DNA of 10,625 bases, from contig CAITZE010000249.1 in NCBI GenBank assembly GCA_903896775.1, positions 1 to 10,625 of the forward strand, given 5' to 3'. Made by a program: the position numbers and the translations under genes. The notes under the pieces were generated by a model. That model saw only the letters and a program-made list of their open reading frames with translations. It searched no databases and had not been told where the DNA came from. Every line of letters starts with the position of its first letter. Positions within the stretch are counted from its first letter, which is position 1. The stretch comes from an uncultured bacterium. Its GTDB lineage: Bacteria > Pseudomonadota > Alphaproteobacteria > Rhodospirillales > Rhodospirillaceae. Below are positions 7,386-10,625 of the stretch, piece by piece.

Positions 7386-7405
7386 TCGGCAGTCCGTACC
7401 GATCA
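7383..7405. terminator. Inverted repeat joining two convergent stop codons
   Basis: TGATCGG (7383-7389) and CCGATCA (7399-7405) form a 7-bp stem with a 9-nt loop. The outer TGA is the stop of the small plus-strand ORF, and the outer TCA is the stop of the minus-strand RES gene. A hairpin here would serve both transcripts. No T-run follows on either strand, so intrinsic termination is uncertain. Confidence 0.4.
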
Positions 7406-8818
7406 GAAGGGAATCGAGTGCCGATCGTTCGACCAACGGCTGCGACTAACTTGATGATTGCGCGTCGTAAAGGCAACGGCCTTTACTTCGCGTACCTCCA
7501 CATTCGCCAGGTCGACGGCAAGCGTGATCTCGCGCGTATCGGATTCGTCGGATTCCATCGCGAGCGCCAAGTAGCTGGGGATTAGCGGCGCGGCGTCCGC
7601 CTCACCCGATGCAGCGGGGGTAGGTGGCGGAACCTCTTCGATAACATGATAGTTCGTCTCCCAGCCTTCTTCGTGCTGCTCGCCGACCGAAGAGAACATT
7701 GTCGTGCCTTCCGGCAATTCGATCTTGGCCGTTCGCGAGGATTTCTGAAACAGGACGACATTGTGCGAAGCGCCGGCCACTTGTACGGACGGGAACAGAA
7801 TTCCATCGAGAGCCGGTGCTTCGCGCGATGCCAGAAAATCCGCCACGGCCTGCGTCGCCAGATATTGAAGTCCTTCGTCGCTTGGCATCACGGGCATCGT
7901 TATCCGGTGCAGTAAATATTCGAGGAACTTCGCCCTTTCCAACTTCGCCGCGAAGGAAGGATCGAACATACTTCCCGATACGCGTATGTCCGCCAATGCC
8001 TGAAGGTCGAGCAAGCGAACCGTTCGGACGAGATCGAACTTCGCAACGAGCACGCGAGATCCTACGGGAGGACGCACTTCGGCAAGTGCCGTCTCCGGGC
8101 TGTCCGCCCCATAGAAAACCGAAATCCCGCGCGCATTCATCCTGCCGCTGAGTGCGGCTCCGGGAGGCGGCGCGCCGACGTGAAGGTCGGGACGTTGCAT
8201 CGCCTCTTCCAATTTCGGAACGGATTCGAAGGCGCGAGCCCGGTAGAAATGGCGTCGTTCCGCTTCCGGCCCCGCTGTGACGATTACCGGCTGGCTGGTC
8301 GCGGTTTGCATCTCCTCTATCCCCGCGAAGACGGAGGTAAGATGAGCCGCCGCCGACTGGCTAAAATATCGGCTTTCCGTTTGTAGCGACCGCTCGAATT
8401 CGCGCCACTCGCTTTGCCAACGCCAATCATCGGCCGCTTTTTCTTCGTAGGTCGATTCGTCATCGAACGGCGTCGGTTCGCCCGTGTAGTCCGAACCGTA
8501 TTGCGCGTGGGCGTCGGCTAATATTTGCTGAATGTCGGTAGCCGGTTGTTCTTCGATTTCCGTCGCGTTGGCGATAGCCCAGACTACCGGGTCTCCGGTG
8601 TTGTTTTCGAATCGATCGTCGTAAGTGCGCGTAAAGTGCTGTTCGAAACACATCTCAACGCAGTCGGCCATTTGTTCGAGCGAGTATGAAGGGCCAGTTT
8701 CCCCGCAATATTCGCACTCGCCGCTGCCGCCCTCGGCCACGAGCCCCTTTAGGAACGCTTCGCCCACACAATCGGCGCATATGCGCTTTTCTTTTAGCTG
8801 GTCGGTGTCCGTCGGCAT
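7403..8818 (-). CDS. RES-domain protein with N-terminal zinc-finger/HEPN-type region
   Basis: A 471-aa product. The N-terminus has two Cys pairs, C14-x2-C17 and C35-x2-C38, fit for zinc binding. A helical acidic stretch (about 45-170) follows, as in the HEPN/RES N-terminal domain. A RES domain lies at about 185-365: FYRAR (191-195), GRMNARGISVFYGAD (225-239), ETALAEVRP (242-250), LDGILFPS (337-344) and HNVVLF (352-357). RES proteins have an ADP-ribosyltransferase-like fold, and studied members such as MbcT destroy NAD+ as toxins; the Arg and Glu expected in the pocket are present. The end VEVREVKAVAF is a β-like extension. AGGA lies 8 nt before the ATG at 8818. The gene follows the HTH gene after 80 bp in the same direction and is probably in its operon. 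NAD+ cleavage is inferred, not shown. Confidence 0.88.
   Translation of the reverse strand: MPTDTDQLKEKRICADCVGEAFLKGLVAEGGSGECEYCGETGPSYSLEQMADCVEMCFEQHFTRTYDDRFENNTGDPVVWAIANATEIEEQPATDIQQILADAHAQYGSDYTGEPTPFDDESTYEEKAADDWRWQSEWREFERSLQTESRYFSQSAAAHLTSVFAGIEEMQTATSQPVIVTAGPEAERRHFYRARAFESVPKLEEAMQRPDLHVGAPPPGAALSGRMNARGISVFYGADSPETALAEVRPPVGSRVLVAKFDLVRTVRLLDLQALADIRVSGSMFDPSFAAKLERAKFLEYLLHRITMPVMPSDEGLQYLATQAVADFLASREAPALDGILFPSVQVAGASHNVVLFQKSSRTAKIELPEGTTMFSSVGEQHEEGWETNYHVIEEVPPPTPAASGEADAAPLIPSYLALAMESDESDTREITLAVDLANVEVREVKAVAFTTRNHQVSRSRWSNDRHSIPF
7461..7492. repeat. Hairpin-forming inverted repeat in the 3' end of the RES gene
   Basis: GTAAAGGC (7467-7474), loop AACG, GCCTTTAC (7479-7486) is a perfect 8-bp stem. 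It is extended beyond a 2-nt mismatch by CGCG on each side. It lies within coding sequence about 60 bp from the stop. With no T-tract it is not a standard terminator, but it could slow read-through transcription from the hsd side. Confidence 0.35.
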
Positions 8819-8898
8819 GCGAAGTCCTGCGATAGGAGCGCTTATTGTTCGGGCGATATCCCGCGTTGCTGTCGTCAGAACATTCCCGCGGACGCCCC

Positions 8899-9765
8899 CT
8901 AGAATAGAATGGCAGGAGCGTGCAGCGTCGCCGTGGTTCCGTCGGAAAGCTTGACGGTCACAAGGTCGCCGTCGATCTTCTCCACGTAAAGCGATAGATC
9001 ACCGATCTGACAAGTCTGGTTCAGCCTCAGCTTAATTCCGGGCCCACGCCTAAGCCCCGAATTTACTCTCGTTTGAAACCCACCTGGCGCAGGGTTTGGA
9101 TAATCCCGCTCTATGGCATCCGCTGCTCTTGTCAGTGCAAGCTGTGCCTGACCGGTGTTTGTCAGATAATATTCCACGTCGCTGAGGTTCGTCGAAAGGC
9201 CCTTGATCCAGCCAATTTCTTCAAGGCGCTCATATTTGCGGCGATCCATATTGCCCGCGGTATAGCACTTGCCATTCGTAAATTTCATCGAGCTCAGCAC
9301 CCGACTGTCCACTGCAACAGGCGTCAGCATTTCTCTCTCGAGTACGGGAGCCGGGATCGCGCCCGGCACCCGCTCCACCATCCTGATCGCGGAGCCGTCG
9401 GGCAAAAGCGATATGGCGACGGCGACGGCGCGCATCTGTGCGCCGACTGACGGGAAAGAGCAGACACGTGCATCCTGCTCGTCGCTGGGTAGGCCAATGA
9501 CGTATACGTCGCCGCCGTTAGTGATTTTAAGAAGCTCGGCATAAGCGACGCCCGAGGCATGGATTTGACGGGCAAGCTTCTGGAGATCGTTGATCACTCC
9601 TTGCGGAGCGTTTCGCCGATCACTGCACCAGGACTTTACGCTATCGAGACGCGTTTCGTGGAACGCCGCAGCCTCCGCCTGTGACAGGCCGCAGGCTTCG
9701 CGCAGGAGGTTATAGATGTTCGTCATTGGCTGGGCTGAATCGTACGCTTCTTGAGCGAGTGACAT
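8899..9765 (-). CDS. HTH-domain protein, probable regulator of the RES operon
   Basis: The product is 288 aa from the ATG at 9765, which has GGGAAAGAGAG just upstream. An ATG 24 bp further out (9789) would add 8 residues but lacks such a site. Residues about 15-66 form a Cro/C1-like helix-turn-helix (LSQAEAAAFHETRLDSVKSW). The middle (about 165-220) has GKCYTAGNMDRRKYERLEEI and YYLTNTGQ, like a winged-helix fold. The last 45 residues look β-rich. It precedes the RES gene by 80 bp. Classical Xre antitoxins of RES toxins are about 150 aa with a DUF2384 tail, which I do not see here, so an antitoxin role is unproven. A perfect inverted repeat 48 bp upstream fits autoregulation. Confidence 0.8.
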   Translation of the reverse strand: MSLAQEAYDSAQPMTNIYNLLREACGLSQAEAAAFHETRLDSVKSWCSDRRNAPQGVINDLQKLARQIHASGVAYAELLKITNGGDVYVIGLPSDEQDARVCSFPSVGAQMRAVAVAISLLPDGSAIRMVERVPGAIPAPVLEREMLTPVAVDSRVLSSMKFTNGKCYTAGNMDRRKYERLEEIGWIKGLSTNLSDVEYYLTNTGQAQLALTRAADAIERDYPNPAPGGFQTRVNSGLRRGPGIKLRLNQTCQIGDLSLYVEKIDGDLVTVKLSDGTTATLHAPAILF

Positions 9766-9812
9766 GGTGGGCTCTCTTTCCCTAAGCATCGGGCCAATCC
9801 CAACGCTGAGGT

Positions 9813-9843
9813 ACTACGCGTACACCTGAAGTGTACGCGTAGT
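9813..9843. promoter_or_regulatory. 13-bp perfect inverted repeat, operator of the HTH/RES operon
   Basis: ACTACGCGTACAC (9813-9825), spacer CTGAA, GTGTACGCGTAGT (9831-9843). Each arm contains the palindrome TACGCGTA (9815-9822 and 9834-9841), centres 19 bp apart. On the minus strand a -35-like TTGACT (9846-9841) overlaps its edge, so binding would block the promoter of the gene starting at 9765. The HTH protein itself is the likely binder (inference). Confidence 0.75.
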
Positions 9844-9860
9844 CAATTTGGGTTTGTCTA

Positions 9861-9879
9861 TCCTGCTTTTTTCGCAGGA
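9861..9879. repeat. Short hairpin with T-rich loop
   Basis: TCCTGC (9861-9866) and GCAGGA (9874-9879) enclose TTTTTTC. The T-run lies in the loop, so it is not a standard terminator. It separates the two operator regions in the divergent spacer. Confidence 0.3.
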
Positions 9880-9912
9880 ATATTGTTTGTAATCAGGCCT
9901 GTAGCCTCGGTG

Positions 9913-9941
9913 TGAGCGATAGGTTATATTGCTATAGAGCA
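9913..9941. promoter_or_regulatory. fic operator, upstream site
   Basis: TGAGCGATAG (9913-9922), 9-nt spacer, CTATAGAGCA (9932-9941). The right arm matches the ideal CTATCGCTCA at 7 of 10 positions. It overlaps the -35 element of the proposed fic promoter. The architecture is the same as at 9958-9986, with centres 45 bp apart. Confidence 0.65.
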
Positions 9942-9958
9942 CGAATCAGGCATATAGT
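9929..9958 (+). promoter_or_regulatory. Putative fic promoter
   Basis: TTGCTA (9929-9934) and TATAGT (9953-9958) are spaced by 18 nt, a sigma-70-like arrangement. It is sandwiched between the two operator sites, so a bound repressor would cover both elements. Transcription would start near 9965, giving a very short leader. Confidence 0.5.
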
Positions 9959-9986
9959 GAGCGATAGAAAGGATGCCTATCGCTCA
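9958..9986. promoter_or_regulatory. fic operator, perfect site over the start codon
   Basis: TGAGCGATAG (9958-9967), spacer AAAGGATGC, CTATCGCTCA (9977-9986) is a perfect 10-bp inverted repeat. It contains the ribosome-binding AAAGG and ends on the A of the fic ATG. As DNA it can bind a repressor; as RNA it could also fold and hide the translation start. Confidence 0.7.
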
Positions 9987-10625
9987 TGAAGTGGAATTGG
10001 CAGCAGTCTGATTGGCCAAATTTCGCCTGGGATAAAGCCCGGTTCGCGAAGGCCGAAGAACGCTACCTTATAGAGGCGGGCGAATGCCTCGGCGCAATCA
10101 AGCATCTGGGAGCCGACGAACGCGAGCAGTTGACCGTCGACGCCATGAGCCGGGAGGCCGTGACCACCTCGGAAATTGAAGGCGAGATCCTCAACCGGGA
10201 CAGCGTTCAATCTTCCATTCGCCGACAGCTTGGCCTGGTAGCCGACAATAGGCGCGTGACACCGGCGGAGCAGGGCATCGCTCAGATGATGGTCGATCTT
10301 TGCCGATCCTACGCAGAACCTCTGTCCGACGACATGATGTTTGCGTGGCACCGGATGCTCACGAATGGCCGCAACGACCTAAAAGACATCGGCCGCTACC
10401 GCACGGATACGGAACCCATGCAGGTGGTGTCAGGTCCGCTGCACGCGCCCAAGGTGCATTTTGAAGCTCCGGCCTCTTCAGACGTGCCGGGCGAAATGGC
10501 GCGCTTCATCGCGTGGTTCCAACGCACGGCGCCGAACGGAGCCGAACCTTTGCCTGCACTGACACGCGCAGGGCTGGCGCATCTGTATTTTGTCTGCATC
10601 CATCCCTTCGAAGACGGCAATGGCC
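9986..10625 (+). CDS. Fic family protein (DUF4172 N-terminus), C-terminus outside window
   Basis: 213 codons are open to the edge. Fic enzymes usually transfer AMP from ATP onto hydroxyl side chains of proteins. Residues 3-15 (WNWQQSDWPNFAW) match the start of the DUF4172 domain. TSEIEG (61-66) fits the inhibitory-helix motif [S/T]xxxE[G/N] of self-inhibited Fic proteins, placed N-terminal to the core. SGPLHAPKVHFEAP (149-162) is the target-binding flap. HPFEDGNG (206-213) is the catalytic HPFx[D/E]GN motif, reached just at the window end; the Arg that normally follows is cut off. Full members are about 350-400 aa, often with a C-terminal winged-helix part. AAAGG lies 13 nt before the ATG, a long spacing. 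The gene is divergent from the HTH/RES operon, with operators at its start. Confidence 0.9.
   Translation, partial: MKWNWQQSDWPNFAWDKARFAKAEERYLIEAGECLGAIKHLGADEREQLTVDAMSREAVTTSEIEGEILNRDSVQSSIRRQLGLVADNRRVTPAEQGIAQMMVDLCRSYAEPLSDDMMFAWHRMLTNGRNDLKDIGRYRTDTEPMQVVSGPLHAPKVHFEAPASSDVPGEMARFIAWFQRTAPNGAEPLPALTRAGLAHLYFVCIHPFEDGNG

Noticed and set aside
7646..8386. Several plus-strand ORFs opposite the RES gene
   Set aside because: They are shadows of the minus-strand gene, whose RES motifs are clear.
9973..10011. 12-codon leader ORF (ATG at 9973) overlapping the fic start
   Set aside because: Its ATG directly abuts the only ribosome-binding AAAGG, leaving no spacing, and the sequence is explained by the operator repeat.

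Overview
The window looks like an accessory (island) region of a GC-rich alphaproteobacterium. The base composition, the tyrosine-recombinase family remnant, the Azoarcus/Agrobacterium-type (IC3-like) tRNA intron and the MFS fragment all fit, but the genus cannot be named from sequence reading alone.

Left edge (1-1264): the 5' end of an MFS-type transporter gene reads out of the window on the minus strand (111-1). About 320 bases without a convincing gene follow. Next comes a scar: the first 33 nt of a tRNA-Leu (430-462) run directly into the C-terminal piece of a phage-type integrase (460-795). A second, functional-looking tRNA-Leu starts at 850 and shares 31 of 33 nt with the scar. Its anticodon loop is split by a 232-nt intervening sequence (884-1115) that can be folded by eye into a complete group I intron. 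Removing it restores tRNA-Leu(CAA) with a 7-nt anticodon loop, a long variable arm and an encoded CCA.

Centre (1265-7385): a type I restriction-modification operon, hsdR-hsdM-hsdS, with overlaps of 11 and 4 bp. HsdS is built of two halves that align without gaps at an offset of 191 residues. Behind it, in the same direction, lie an uncharacterised 275-aa ORF with weak resemblance to the OGG DNA-glycosylase fold and a 61-aa ORF. The latter converges with the next gene; the two stop codons sit at the ends of one inverted repeat.

Right part (7403-10625): a minus-strand pair encodes an HTH protein (start near 9765) and a zinc-finger/RES-domain protein, a family of NAD-consuming toxins. Divergent from it is a Fic/DUF4172 protein that runs off the end of the window. 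The divergent intergenic region holds two different sets of operators. One is a 13-bp perfect inverted repeat in front of the HTH gene. The other is a pair of equally spaced 10-bp inverted repeats that bracket the fic promoter and its start codon.

Together the region reads as a tRNA-associated defence or conflict island: restriction-modification plus two likely toxin-type enzymes (RES and Fic), each under its own tight control. The most unusual items are the intron-split tRNA-Leu(CAA) next to a truncated tRNA-integrase junction, the near-symmetric HsdS, and the two operator systems.
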